Assembly: GCA_944386965.1 (NCBI GenBank) | Contig: CALXDE010000144.1 | Span: 1-19,202 of the forward strand | Origin: an uncultured Oscillospiraceae bacterium | GTDB taxonomy: Bacteria > Bacillota_A > Clostridia > Oscillospirales > Oscillospiraceae | DNA length: 19,202 bases | Direction of reading: 5' to 3' | Shown: positions 1 to 7,361 of the stretch, in pieces | Layout: each line of letters starts with the position of its first letter | How positions within the stretch are numbered: position 1 is the stretch's first letter | Notes under the pieces: model-generated | What the model saw: only the letters and a program-made list of their open reading frames with translations | Databases searched by the model: none | Told to the model about the DNA's origin: nothing | Position numbers and translations under genes: made by a program

Positions 1-974
1 AGAAGCCGGTGCTGGTGGACAAGTACATCATCGGCAAGGAGGTGGAGGTGGACGCCATCTGCGACGGCACCGACGTGTTCGTCCCCGGCATCATGGAGCT
101 GGTGGAGCGCACCGGCGTCCACTCCGGTGACAGCGTCAGCGTATATCCCACCTTCTCCATCTCCCAGCAGGTGAAGGACACCATCCTGGATTACACCAAG
201 CGCCTGGGCCTGGGCATCGGCATCGTGGGGCTTTATAACATCCAGTTCATCGTGGACCGGCAGGAGAAGGTCTATATCATCGAGGTCAATCCCCGCTCCT
301 CCCGGACAGTGCCCTTCCTCTCCAAGGCCACCGGCTTCTCCCTGGCGGACATCGCCACCAACGTGATCCTGGGGGAGAGCCTCCGGGAGCAGGGCATCAC
401 GGAGCTCTATCCAAGCGAGAAGAAAAAGTGGTACTGCAAGGTGCCGGTCTTCTCCTTCAACAAGCTGGGCGGCCTGGACGCCTACCTCTCCCCGGAGATG
501 AAGTCCACCGGCGAGGCCATCGGCTATGACGAGGAGCTGCCCCGGGCTCTGTACAAGGCCATGCAGGCCGCCGGCATGAAGCTCCAGGACCACGGCACGG
601 TGCTGGTTTCCGTATGTACCGAGGATCTGGAGGAGGCGCTGCCCCTGATCCGGCGGTTCTACCGCATGGGCTTCAATATCGAGGCCACCACCGGCACCGC
701 GGAGTTTCTCAAGGCCCACGGCATCCGCACCCGGCGCAAGCGGGATTACACCGAGGACCCCTCGGATATTACCGACGCCATGCGCAGCGGAAAGGTGGCC
801 TATCTGATCAACACCCGGGACCCCAGCTCCAGCACCCATGTCAGTGCCGGCCAGGAGATGCGCCGGCTGGCCATTGAGAACAATGTGACCGCCTTCACCT
901 CCCTGGACACGGTCCGGGCCCTGCTGGACGTGCTGGAGGCCATCACCAGCCGCATCGCCACCATCGACGAGTAA
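1..974 (+). CDS. carB: Carbamoyl-phosphate synthase large subunit, C-terminal part (5' end outside window)
   Basis: This is the last 323 residues of the large subunit of carbamoyl-phosphate synthase, read from base 3; the family is usually near 1,070 residues. The enzyme makes carbamoyl phosphate from ammonia (from glutamine, via CarA), bicarbonate and two ATP, feeding pyrimidine and arginine synthesis in the cytoplasm. The fragment opens inside the second ATP-grasp domain: KYIIGKEVEVDA, then YIIEVNPRSSRTVPFLSKATG, whose Glu and Asn bind metal and nucleotide. From about residue 180 comes the methylglyoxal-synthase-like allosteric domain (TGEAIGYD, GFNIEATTGTAEFL, ending LLDVLEAI). No frameshift is visible and the gene ends at a normal TAA followed by a hairpin. 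CarA and any other pyrimidine genes would lie upstream, outside the window. The identity is secure. Confidence 0.97.
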   Translation, partial: KPVLVDKYIIGKEVEVDAICDGTDVFVPGIMELVERTGVHSGDSVSVYPTFSISQQVKDTILDYTKRLGLGIGIVGLYNIQFIVDRQEKVYIIEVNPRSSRTVPFLSKATGFSLADIATNVILGESLREQGITELYPSEKKKWYCKVPVFSFNKLGGLDAYLSPEMKSTGEAIGYDEELPRALYKAMQAAGMKLQDHGTVLVSVCTEDLEEALPLIRRFYRMGFNIEATTGTAEFLKAHGIRTRRKRDYTEDPSDITDAMRSGKVAYLINTRDPSSSTHVSAGQEMRRLAIENNVTAFTSLDTVRALLDVLEAITSRIATIDE

Positions 975-1003
975 TCCGCGCGGGAATCCCTGGAATGCAA
1001 AAG

Positions 1004-1040
1004 AACGTGGAGCGGGCATCTGCCCGCTCCACGTTTATCA
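1004..1040 (+). terminator. Rho-independent terminator of carB
   Basis: A perfect inverted repeat (AACGTGGAGCGGGCA paired with TGCCCGCTCCACGTT, 1004-1018 and 1021-1035) starts 30 bases after the carB stop and is followed by TTTATC. The U-tract is short. On the other strand the hairpin is followed by TCTTTT, so it may stop transcription both ways between the convergent carB and malic enzyme genes. Confidence 0.75.
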
Positions 1041-1098
1041 GTCTTATAAGAGGACCTTCCTTCCCGCGGTGGAGTTCTTCCGCTCCGCGCTTCCGTGA

Positions 1099-1135
1099 AA
1101 CCGCCGGGACTCCACAGTGTGGAGCCCCGGCGGTT
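1099..1135 (-). terminator. Hairpin terminator of the malic enzyme transcript
   Basis: A long near-perfect inverted repeat lies 24 bases past the malic enzyme stop on the minus strand: AACCGCCGGG with CCCGGCGGTT at the base, and CTCCACA-type pairing at the top. On the minus strand only three Ts follow the stem, so it is a strong hairpin with a poor U-tract. The hairpin at 1004-1035 lies just beyond it and could act as a backup. Confidence 0.6.
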
Positions 1136-1158
1136 GGCTGTTCCATATGGGAAACCGC

Positions 1159-2331
1159 TCAGATCCGGGCCACGCCGCTCTTCCGGGCGGCAGCCGCCAC
1201 GGCCGCGGACACCGCGGGACCCACCCGCTTGTCAAAGGCCTTGGGGATGATGTACTCAGCAGTCAGCTCCTCGTCGGAGATGAGGCTGGCCAGAGCCTCG
1301 GCGGCGGCCATCTTCATCTCCTCGTTGATGTCGCTGGCGCGGACATCGAAGGCGCCCCGGAACACGCCGGGGAAGGCCAGGACGTTGTTGATCTGGTTGG
1401 GGAAATCGCTGCGGCCGGTGGCCACCACGGCAGCCCCGCCGGCCTTGGCCTCGTCGGGGAAGATCTCCGGGGTGGGGTTGGCGCAGGCGAAGACGATAGC
1501 GTCCTGGGCCATGGTCTTGACCATCTCGGTGGTGACAGTGCCGGGAGCGGACACGCCGATAAACACGTCGGCGCCCACCAGCATATCGGCCAGGGAGCCA
1601 GCCTTCTTGTCCAGGTTGGTGACCTGGGCCATCTCCTCCTTCACCCAGTTCAGACCGTCGCGGCCAGCATAGATGGCACCCTTGCGGTCGCACATGGTGA
1701 CATCCTTGAAACCGGCGGAGAGCAGGAGCTTGACAATGGAGACGGCGGCAGCGCCGGCGCCGGAGGTAACGATCTTCACGTCCTCCTTCTTCTTGCCAAC
1801 CACCTTCAGCGCGTTGAGCAGGCCCGCCAGGGTGATGATGGCGGTGCCGTGCTGGTCGTCATGGAAGATGGGGATGTCGCACTTCTCCTTGAGCTTGCGC
1901 TCAATCTCAAAGCAGCGGGGCGCGGCGATGTCCTCCAGATTGATGCCGCCAAAGGAGCCGGAGATGTTGTAGACGGTCTGGACAAACTCGTCCACATCCT
2001 GGGTCTTGACGCACAGAGGGAAGGCATCCACATTGCCGAAAGCCTTGAAGAGCACGCACTTGCCCTCCATCACGGGCATGCCGGCCTCGGGGCCGATGTC
2101 GCCCAGGCCCAGCACGGCGCTGCCGTCGGTGATGACGGCGCACAGGTTGTGGCGGCGGGTCAGGTCATAGCTCTTGTTGACGTCCTTCTGGATCTCCAGG
2201 CAGGGCTGGGCGACGCCGGGGGTATAGGCCAGGGAGAGGTCCTCCTTGGTTTCCACGGGCACAGTGGCGATGACCTCGATCTTGCCCTTCCACTGCTCAT
2301 GCAGCTTGAGGCTTTCCTTCGCGTAATCCAT
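1159..2331 (-). CDS. NAD-dependent malic enzyme (oxaloacetate-decarboxylating type)
   Basis: 390 residues, the short bacterial form without the phosphotransacetylase-like tail of long MaeB proteins. It oxidatively decarboxylates malate to pyruvate and CO2 in the cytoplasm. Visible motifs are the catalytic Tyr in LAYTPGVA (Y36), Lys in [10 protein letters not shown] (K91), the metal ligands in INLEDIAAP (E133, D134) and FHDDQHGTA (D158/D159), and the Rossmann loop TSGAGAAA (190-196). An Asp follows the second strand (CDRKG, D215), which fits NAD rather than NADP; that is family knowledge, not proof. AGGAGG sits about nine bases before the ATG. It is second in a two-gene minus-strand unit, 67 bases after the lactate/malate dehydrogenase gene with no terminator between, so the two are probably cotranscribed and act in sequence on malate. 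Confidence 0.93.
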   Translation of the reverse strand: MDYAKESLKLHEQWKGKIEVIATVPVETKEDLSLAYTPGVAQPCLEIQKDVNKSYDLTRRHNLCAVITDGSAVLGLGDIGPEAGMPVMEGKCVLFKAFGNVDAFPLCVKTQDVDEFVQTVYNISGSFGGINLEDIAAPRCFEIERKLKEKCDIPIFHDDQHGTAIITLAGLLNALKVVGKKKEDVKIVTSGAGAAAVSIVKLLLSAGFKDVTMCDRKGAIYAGRDGLNWVKEEMAQVTNLDKKAGSLADMLVGADVFIGVSAPGTVTTEMVKTMAQDAIVFACANPTPEIFPDEAKAGGAAVVATGRSDFPNQINNVLAFPGVFRGAFDVRASDINEEMKMAAAEALASLISDEELTAEYIIPKAFDKRVGPAVSAAVAAAARKSGVARI

Positions 2332-2398
2332 TCTCTGAAATCCTCCTGTTTTTTATGTTGATTGTGAATCCCGTACGGCTGGGTCTGTCCGGGAACGA

Positions 2399-3343
2399 TC
2401 AGATCTCGATCTGCTTAATGACTTCCTTCAGGCAGTCGGCGCTGTGGCGGAGCTTGGCCACCTCATCGTCGGTCAGCTCGTTGATGATCTTGTAGCGGAT
2501 GCCGCAGTCATCCACCACCGCCAGAGTGCTCAGGCACACGTCGTCGATCCCGTACTCGCCGTGCATCATGGCGGACACGGTCAGGGAGGTGCCGATGCCG
2601 GAGAGGATGCACTTGCAGATATGGCACACGGACATGGCCACCGCATAGAAGGTAGCCCCCTTGGCCTTGATGACCTGGGCGCCGGACTTGCGGATAAAGT
2701 CCTCCACCTCCCCATAGTTGCCGTTCCAGTCAAAGGGCTCCTTGCCCTTCACCAGGTTGTAGTGCTGCTCGATGGTGTTGTTGGCAATGCGGGCCAGGGA
2801 CCAGGGCACGAAGGAGGAGTCGCCATGCTCGCCGTAAACATAGGCGTGGACGTTCTTGGGGCTGATGTGGAAGCGGCGGCCCAGCTCAGCCTGGAGGCGG
2901 GCGGTGTCCAGCGCAGTGCCGGAACCGACAATGCGGCTCTCGGGGATGCCGGAGATCTTGTGGAACACATAAGTCAGGATATCCACCGGGTTGGAGACGA
3001 TTACATACACCGCATCCGGAGCGTGGGCCACGATCTGGGGCGTGATATCCTTGATGATCTTGGTGTTGGTCTGAATCAGATCCAGGCGGGTCTGGTTGGG
3101 TCTTCTGGCGATGCCGGAGGTGATGACCACCAGGTCGGACCCGGCGGCATCCTCGTAGTCACCGCTGCGCACGTAGGCAGGATAGGCAAACGTCACGCCC
3201 TGGTAGATGTCCATGGCCTCGCCGAAAGCCTTCTCCTTGTTGATGTCGATGAGGACGATCTCAGAGGCGATCCCCATGGTGGCCAGATCGTTGGCAATGG
3301 TGGCGCCCACGTTGCCGGCGCCGATGATGGTAACTTTGCTCAT
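2399..3343 (-). CDS. NAD-dependent lactate/malate dehydrogenase; specificity residue favours malate
   Basis: 314 residues, a full-length LDH/MDH family enzyme. It has the NAD-binding loop GAGNVG (8-13), an Asp ending the second strand (LIDIN, D33; NAD preference), the catalytic pair D146/H173 (SGTALDTARLQ and GEHGDSS) and substrate arginines R86 and R149. The specificity loop reads SGIARRPNQTRLDL. The residue aligned with position 102 of classic LDH numbering is R80. Family knowledge says Gln there means lactate and Arg means malate, yet the following TRLDL is LDH-like. Automatic annotation may well call this L-lactate dehydrogenase; I favour malate dehydrogenase or a mixed enzyme, supported by the malic enzyme next door. 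The start is MSKVTIIGAG, with AAGGGG about ten bases upstream. A longer reading frame runs back to 3541 but its extra 66 codons look like untranslated leader. Confidence 0.88.
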   Translation of the reverse strand: MSKVTIIGAGNVGATIANDLATMGIASEIVLIDINKEKAFGEAMDIYQGVTFAYPAYVRSGDYEDAAGSDLVVITSGIARRPNQTRLDLIQTNTKIIKDITPQIVAHAPDAVYVIVSNPVDILTYVFHKISGIPESRIVGSGTALDTARLQAELGRRFHISPKNVHAYVYGEHGDSSFVPWSLARIANNTIEQHYNLVKGKEPFDWNGNYGEVEDFIRKSGAQVIKAKGATFYAVAMSVCHICKCILSGIGTSLTVSAMMHGEYGIDDVCLSTLAVVDDCGIRYKIINELTDDEVAKLRHSADCLKEVIKQIEI

Positions 3344-3553
3344 AATGTCATATCCCCTTCTGTAAAAATTCCTTCCTGCACATGGCAGTTTCTCTTTGCC
3401 TGTATCTTCTCTGGATTGGTCTGGGTCTACCTGTCCCGCATACAGCAGCCCGGTGGGCGAGCGGCCAAGCCCTTCCCGACGGTCCCTCGCCACGCCGCCG
3501 CGCCGCGGAAATTCTCTCTTCCCGGCAGCACCGCCTTTCATGCCATTTTATTT
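3344..3553 (-). other. Long GC-rich 5' leader of the lactate/malate dehydrogenase transcript
   Basis: About 210 bases separate the predicted start site from the ATG at 3343. On the minus strand the leader contains several nested inverted repeats, for example GGCGAG with CTCGCC at about 3452-3490 and GGGAA with TTTCC flanked by GCC/GGC at about 3505-3530. I could not match it to a known riboswitch or attenuator. No convincing small gene is seen; the open frame through it has no recognisable protein features. Confidence 0.35.
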
Positions 3554-3554
3554 A

Positions 3555-3572
3555 TAGTTAATTTTATCACTA
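3555..3572 (-). promoter_or_regulatory. Candidate Rex operator overlapping the -10 element
   Basis: The imperfect palindrome TAGTGATAAAATTAACTA (minus strand) overlaps the -10 box. Its right half matches six of seven bases of the Rex consensus TTGTTAA-N4-TTAACAA used in Clostridia; the left half matches four or five. Rex is an NADH/NAD+ sensor that commonly represses lactate dehydrogenase and other fermentation genes. Assignment rests on the motif and the target gene only. Confidence 0.4.
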
Positions 3573-3589
3573 TCTCCTCCGTAAAGCAA
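3561..3589 (-). promoter_or_regulatory. Sigma-A-type promoter of the dehydrogenase-malic enzyme unit
   Basis: On the minus strand, TTGCTT (3589-3584) and TAAAAT (3566-3561) are separated by exactly 17 bases in an AT-rich patch that stands out from the GC-rich surroundings. Transcription would begin near 3554. Confidence 0.6.
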
Positions 3590-3597
3590 CAGTCATC

Positions 3598-3615
3598 TTG
3601 TTAATATTTCGTCAA
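3598..3615 (+). promoter_or_regulatory. Second candidate Rex operator upstream of the promoter
   Basis: TTGTTAATATTTCGTCAA has a perfect left Rex half site (TTGTTAA) and four of seven bases in the right half. It lies just upstream of the minus-strand -35 box, between the divergent dehydrogenase and glycosyltransferase promoters. Confidence 0.4.
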
Positions 3616-3663
3616 AGAACCGGCGTTTCCTTGTGCCGCTTGCCGGATTTTTCACAAAAGCCC

Positions 3664-3691
3664 TTGCCCCCCGCCTCCCCCATGCTATAAT
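3664..3691 (+). promoter_or_regulatory. Promoter of the glycosyltransferase-MarR gene
   Basis: TTGCCC (3664-3669), 16 bases, then a consensus TATAAT (3686-3691), 49 bases before the chosen ATG. Confidence 0.65.
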
Positions 3692-3740
3692 GGAGGCATC
3701 AGACGCCGCCCAGCGGCAAACCGACAGGGAGGAACCATCC

Positions 3741-5069
3741 ATGGAGCCAACGGTCAGCATCATCGTCCCGGTCTATCAGGCGGAGGAGACGCTCCGGCGC
3801 TGTATCGACAGCATTCTGCGCCAGGTGTACCCCGATTTCGAGCTCATTCTGGTTGACGACGGCAGCACCGACGCCTCCGGCGCCATCTGCGACGGCTATG
3901 CCGCCCAGGACAGCCGGGTCCGCGTGGTCCACCAGGCCAACAGCGGCGTTTCCGCCGCCCGCAACGCCGCCATGGACCTGGCCCGGGGAACCTACCTCCA
4001 GTTTTTGGACAGCGACGACTGGATCACGCCGGACGCCACCCGGCTTCTGGTCCGCACCGCTCAGGCCACCCGCTGCGACCTGGTGATCGCCGACTTCTAT
4101 CGGGTGGCCGGCGGCCGGGTGTCCTCCAAGGGCGGCATCGATGAGGACGGACCTCTGACCCGGGAGGAATTTGCCGGGTATATGATGGAAAACCCCGCCG
4201 ATTTTTACTACGGCGTTATCTGGAACAAGCTCTACCGCCGGGAGCTGATCGAGCGCTGCGGGCTGCGGATGGACACGGGCATCAGCTGGTGCGAGGACTT
4301 CATCTTCAACCTGGAATACCTGCTCCACGTCCAGACGGTCGCCGCCCTGCGGGCCCCCATCTACTATTATGTCAAAACCAAGGGCTCCCTGGCCAGCCAG
4401 CCCGCCTCCTTCTCCCGGATCATCCGCACAAAGCTGCGGGTCTTCGAGTACTATAACAACTTTTACAAGCATGTGCTGGACGAGCAGTCGTATGAAAAAA
4501 ACCGCCTGCAGGTTTACCGGTTTTTCCTGGATTCCGCCGGGGATGGCAGAGTGCCCCCCGCCATCGTGCCCGGCACCCGCCGCCTGGGGCAAGAGCGCAC
4601 CAGCGTCTGCCCGGAGGCGGTGGCCGGAGAGGGGATTCTCACCGACGCCTACCGGAGCAAGAAGCTGCTGGACCGCTGCCTGGAGCCGGTGGCGCTGCAG
4701 AACGGCCTTTCCCTGGCGGAGGCCAGGCTTCTGCTCTATCTCAATTACGCCAGCGAAATCTCCGGCAAGCAGGAGCTGTCGGATTTCGCCGGCATAAGCC
4801 GCCGCGCCCTCACCCTGGGCCTTCAGAAGCTGGCGGCCCGCGGCATGATCCGCTACGGGGCCTCCCGACGGGACGCCGACGCCTCCCGCGCGCCGCGGCG
4901 GCTGGAGCTGTTCTTTCTGCCCGCGGCGGAACCGGTGCTGGAGGAGCTCTCCGCCGCCCTCAACGACTATGACCAGCTCCGCTTTGCCGGCTTCAGCCAG
5001 GAGGAACTGGTATCGTACGCCTGTCTGGCGGAGAAAATCAAGGACAACATGCGCCGCGCCCTGCGATAG
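3741..5069 (+). CDS. Family 2 glycosyltransferase fused to a C-terminal MarR-like winged-helix domain
   Basis: 442 residues. Residues 4-120 form a GT-A fold of glycosyltransferase family 2: SIIVPVYQAEETLRRCIDSI, LVDDGSTD (37-44), NSGVSAARNAA and the metal-binding FLDSDDW (88-94). WCEDFIFN at 183-190 resembles the acceptor-side acidic motif of the family. Residues 208-300 are a linker of unclear fold. Residues 310-440 look like a MarR-family regulator: LSLAEARLLLYLNY, then ELSDFAGISRRALTLGLQKLAARGMIRY as helix-turn-helix, a wing with RRLELFFLP, and a C-terminal helix pair. No membrane segments are present, so it is probably cytoplasmic. The start is set by AGGGAGG nine bases before the ATG at 3741; the frame extends 36 codons upstream through the promoter and that part is discarded. 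The sugar and target are unknown. Both domains look intact and there is no sign of frameshift. Confidence 0.85.
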   Translation: MEPTVSIIVPVYQAEETLRRCIDSILRQVYPDFELILVDDGSTDASGAICDGYAAQDSRVRVVHQANSGVSAARNAAMDLARGTYLQFLDSDDWITPDATRLLVRTAQATRCDLVIADFYRVAGGRVSSKGGIDEDGPLTREEFAGYMMENPADFYYGVIWNKLYRRELIERCGLRMDTGISWCEDFIFNLEYLLHVQTVAALRAPIYYYVKTKGSLASQPASFSRIIRTKLRVFEYYNNFYKHVLDEQSYEKNRLQVYRFFLDSAGDGRVPPAIVPGTRRLGQERTSVCPEAVAGEGILTDAYRSKKLLDRCLEPVALQNGLSLAEARLLLYLNYASEISGKQELSDFAGISRRALTLGLQKLAARGMIRYGASRRDADASRAPRRLELFFLPAAEPVLEELSAALNDYDQLRFAGFSQEELVSYACLAEKIKDNMRRALR

Positions 5070-5108
5070 TCCGCCGCGGAGGTGCCCACGTCCCGCCTCC
5101 CCTCCCCC

Positions 5109-5137
5109 TTGACAAACGGGCAGGCGGGGTCTATGAT
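5109..5137 (+). promoter_or_regulatory. Promoter of the tetR-MATE operon
   Basis: Consensus TTGACA (5109-5114), a 17-base spacer, and TATGAT (5132-5137). The predicted start site near 5144 leaves a leader of only about 25 bases and lies inside the operator palindrome. Confidence 0.8.
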
Positions 5138-5138
5138 A

Positions 5139-5157
5139 AAACTAATATCATTAGTTT
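5139..5157 (+). promoter_or_regulatory. Operator palindrome, probably bound by the adjacent TetR protein
   Basis: A perfect inverted repeat, AAACTAAT-ATC-ATTAGTTT, starts one base after the -10 box and spans the predicted transcription start. A bound repressor here would block the promoter. Position, symmetry and the TetR gene immediately downstream support self-repression; binding is inferred. Confidence 0.7.
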
Positions 5158-5169
5158 GGGGGGATGGGA

Positions 5170-5751
5170 ATGCCCCGCAGAGGACTGACCAGGGATGCTG
5201 TGGTCGGGGCCGCCGTGGAGATGATCGAGGAGACGGGCATCAGCTCCTTCTCCATGGCCGCGCTGGCCAAGCGGCTCCACGTCCGAACCGCTTCGCTCTA
5301 CAACCATGTGGAGAGCCTGGACGCGCTGTACCGGGAGGTGTGCCTCACGGCCATCAACCGTCTGGTGGCCGCGGAGGAAAACGCCGCCGCCGGAAAGAGC
5401 GGAGATGAGGCGCTCTGGGCCCTGGCGGAGGCCTACCGGCGCTTTGCCCGGGAGCACTACCACCTGTACCGCTTTATTCTGGCCTCCCTGAGCTGGGAGG
5501 GCGGTCCGCTGGAGCAGGCGGCCTGTGCCGTGATCCGACCGATTCTGCGGATTCTGGCCGGCTATGGCCTCAGCCAGGCGCAGCAGGTCCATTGGCAGCG
5601 GATTCTGCGCAGCGTCATGCACGGCTTTGCCGCCCATGAGACGGCGGGCGGCTTCTCCCATTTTCCCCTGGACAGCGACGAGAGCTATCGTCTGGCAATT
5701 CAATGGATCGCGGCGGCGCTGCAAACCGCCGGAAAGGATGGAACCCCATGA
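5170..5751 (+). CDS. TetR/AcrR family transcriptional repressor
   Basis: 193 residues from the ATG at 5170. An in-frame ATG at 5164 would add two residues, but it abuts the G-rich stretch (5158-5163) that could serve as a weak ribosome site, so the later start is preferred. The N-terminal helix-turn-helix is clear: ISSFSMAALAKRLHVRTASLYNHVESLDALYREV (residues 24-57), with the TetR signature LYNHV. The C-terminal part (HYHLYRFILA ... QRILRSVMHGFAAHETAGGFSHF ... AIQWIAAAL) resembles the WHG ligand-binding domain found in many Firmicute TetR proteins. Its stop overlaps the MATE start by four bases (ATGA), so the two are translationally coupled. The likely role is repression of this operon, relieved by a pump substrate; the ligand is unknown. 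Confidence 0.92.
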   Translation: MPRRGLTRDAVVGAAVEMIEETGISSFSMAALAKRLHVRTASLYNHVESLDALYREVCLTAINRLVAAEENAAAGKSGDEALWALAEAYRRFAREHYHLYRFILASLSWEGGPLEQAACAVIRPILRILAGYGLSQAQQVHWQRILRSVMHGFAAHETAGGFSHFPLDSDESYRLAIQWIAAALQTAGKDGTP

Positions 5752-7124
5752 ATCTGGATAACACGGAACTGTTTGTCAATCTTCCTGTGCGCAAAGCGGT
5801 GATCTCCCTGGTGATCCCCACGGTCATCAGCCAGCTGATCACCGTTGTTTACAATATGGCGGACACCTTTTTCATCGGCCAGGTGGGGGACCCCAACCAG
5901 GTGGCGGCCGTCTCCCTGTGCATGCCCATGTTCATGTTCCTCACGGGTCTGGCCAACCTCTTCGGCATCGGCGGGGCCAGCCTGCTGGCCCGGTCCCTGG
6001 GGCTCCACGACCACGAGCGGGCCAAGCGCACCGCCGCCTTCAGCATCTGGACCGCCATCGCCGTCTCCTTTTTCTATGGCATCGCCCTCTACGCCATGCG
6101 GGGCGTCCTGCTGCCCGCCGTCGGCGCCGACGCGGACACCTATCGCTTCTGTGAGCAGTACCTCCTCTGGACCACCACCATCGGCGCCGTACCCACAGTC
6201 CTCAACCAGCTGCTGGCCCATCTGGTGCGCTCGGAGGGATACTCCAAGCAGGCCAGCTTCGGCATGGCCCTGGGCGGCGTGCTGAACATGATTCTCGACC
6301 CCATCTTCATCTTCCCTCTGGGGCTGGAAGTGGCCGGAGCGGCCATCGCCACCATGCTCTCCAACCTGATCGCCACCATCTACTTCCTGCTGCTCATCCG
6401 CCGCCGGGGCGATTCCACCGACGTGGCGCTGCACCCCAAGTACTACACCCTGGGCCGGCGCATCCCCCGGGAAGTGCTGCTGGTGGGCCTCCCCAGCTGC
6501 GCCATGAATCTGATGGGGGTGGCCTCCAACGTCACCCTCAACCGTCTGCTGGTTTCCTACGCCAACACCGCTGTGGCCGGCATCGGCGTGGCAAAAAAGG
6601 TGGATATGCTGACCTTTGCCATTATCAACGGCATGTCCCAGGGCGCTCTGCCCCTGATCAGCTACAATTTCTCCGCCAAGAACTATCCCCGGATGATGGG
6701 CGCCATCAAGACCACCTTCCTCTACAGCATCGTGGTCACCACGGCCTGCGCGGTGCTGCTGTTCACCTGCGCCGCGCCGATCGTCCGGGCCTTTATCGAC
6801 GACGCGGAAACCGTGCGCTACGGCCAGCTCTTCCAGCGCATCATCTGTATCACCGGCCCCCTGGTTTCCGTGACGATGATCAGCATTACCATTTTCCAGT
6901 CCGTGGGCAAGAAGCTCGAGCCGCTGCTCCTGTCCCTGCTGCGCAAGGGCGGATTGGATATCCCCCTGATGTTCCTGATGGACCACCTGGTGGGGATCGA
7001 GGGCATCGTGTGGGCCACGCCCATCGCCGACTGCTGCGCCATGGTTGTGGCCATCCTTCTGTTCATCCCCTTCTGGCGGCGGCTCTCACGGGAGATCCAC
7101 CCGGCGGATCTGCCCACCCTGTAA
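5748..7124 (+). CDS. MATE family multidrug/cation antiporter
   Basis: 458 residues with about twelve hydrophobic membrane segments in two similar halves, as in MATE efflux pumps (NorM/MepA/DinF type). The first half has the typical VISLVIPTVISQLITVVYNMADTFFIGQ opening and FGIGGASLLARSLG; LNMILDPIFIF lies at the end of the first half, and NRLLVSYANTAVAGIGVAKKV with GMSQGALPLISYNF in the second. MATE proteins export drugs or other small molecules in exchange for Na+ or H+ across the inner membrane. The start is MNLDNTELF, with AAAGGA nine bases upstream inside the end of tetR; the frame runs 15 codons further back but lacks a ribosome site. A strong hairpin ends the operon. The substrate cannot be read from the sequence. 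Confidence 0.93.
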   Translation: MNLDNTELFVNLPVRKAVISLVIPTVISQLITVVYNMADTFFIGQVGDPNQVAAVSLCMPMFMFLTGLANLFGIGGASLLARSLGLHDHERAKRTAAFSIWTAIAVSFFYGIALYAMRGVLLPAVGADADTYRFCEQYLLWTTTIGAVPTVLNQLLAHLVRSEGYSKQASFGMALGGVLNMILDPIFIFPLGLEVAGAAIATMLSNLIATIYFLLLIRRRGDSTDVALHPKYYTLGRRIPREVLLVGLPSCAMNLMGVASNVTLNRLLVSYANTAVAGIGVAKKVDMLTFAIINGMSQGALPLISYNFSAKNYPRMMGAIKTTFLYSIVVTTACAVLLFTCAAPIVRAFIDDAETVRYGQLFQRIICITGPLVSVTMISITIFQSVGKKLEPLLLSLLRKGGLDIPLMFLMDHLVGIEGIVWATPIADCCAMVVAILLFIPFWRRLSREIHPADLPTL

Positions 7125-7154
7125 CTCCGGCTTTCGTCGGTCTTGCCGTCCTTT

Positions 7155-7193
7155 TGCCCGGGAAGCGGAACGCCCGCTTCCCGGGCATTGTTC
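7155..7193 (+). terminator. Rho-independent terminator after the MATE gene
   Basis: A perfect 14-bp stem (TGCCCGGGAAGCGG with CCGCTTCCCGGGCA) with a five-base loop is followed by TTGTTCT, 31 bases after the stop codon. Confidence 0.85.
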
Positions 7194-7246
7194 TGCCCTC
7201 CCTGACCCGGCGGCCAATGGACTGGATCTCCCCCCAAGGCTGTCCC

Positions 7247-7275
7247 TTGTCAGAAGGGCCCGGGTATGGTACACT
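7247..7275 (+). promoter_or_regulatory. Promoter of the phosphorelay operon
   Basis: TTGTCA (7247-7252), 17 bases, TACACT (7270-7275), 86 bases before the TTG start. It is moderately close to the sigma-A consensus. Confidence 0.5.
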
Positions 7276-7361
7276 GACTGTAAGATGATCCGCGCCGGAG
7301 GCGGGACATATCCAGGCGGGACATCCCATGCAACGACACCGAGAGAAAGGCGGCGATTTCT

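Noticed and set aside
1117..2361. Long open frames opposite the malic enzyme, dehydrogenase, kinase and flavin oxidoreductase genes
   Set aside because: They are shadows of GC-rich codons; they lack ribosome sites and known domains and lie opposite genes with clear motifs.
3344..3541. N-terminal extension of the dehydrogenase by 66 codons
   Set aside because: No ribosome site, Arg/Gly-rich low-complexity translation, and the family's N-terminus (MSKVTIIGAG) with a ribosome site begins at 3343.
3633..3740. Upstream start of the glycosyltransferase
   Set aside because: It runs through the predicted promoter; AGGGAGG points to the ATG at 3741, where the GT2 fold begins.
5078..5100. Weak GGAGGTG/CGCCTCC hairpin after the glycosyltransferase gene as a terminator
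   Set aside because: Seven-pair stem with a G-T pair, a long loop and no T-run; termination there is unproven.
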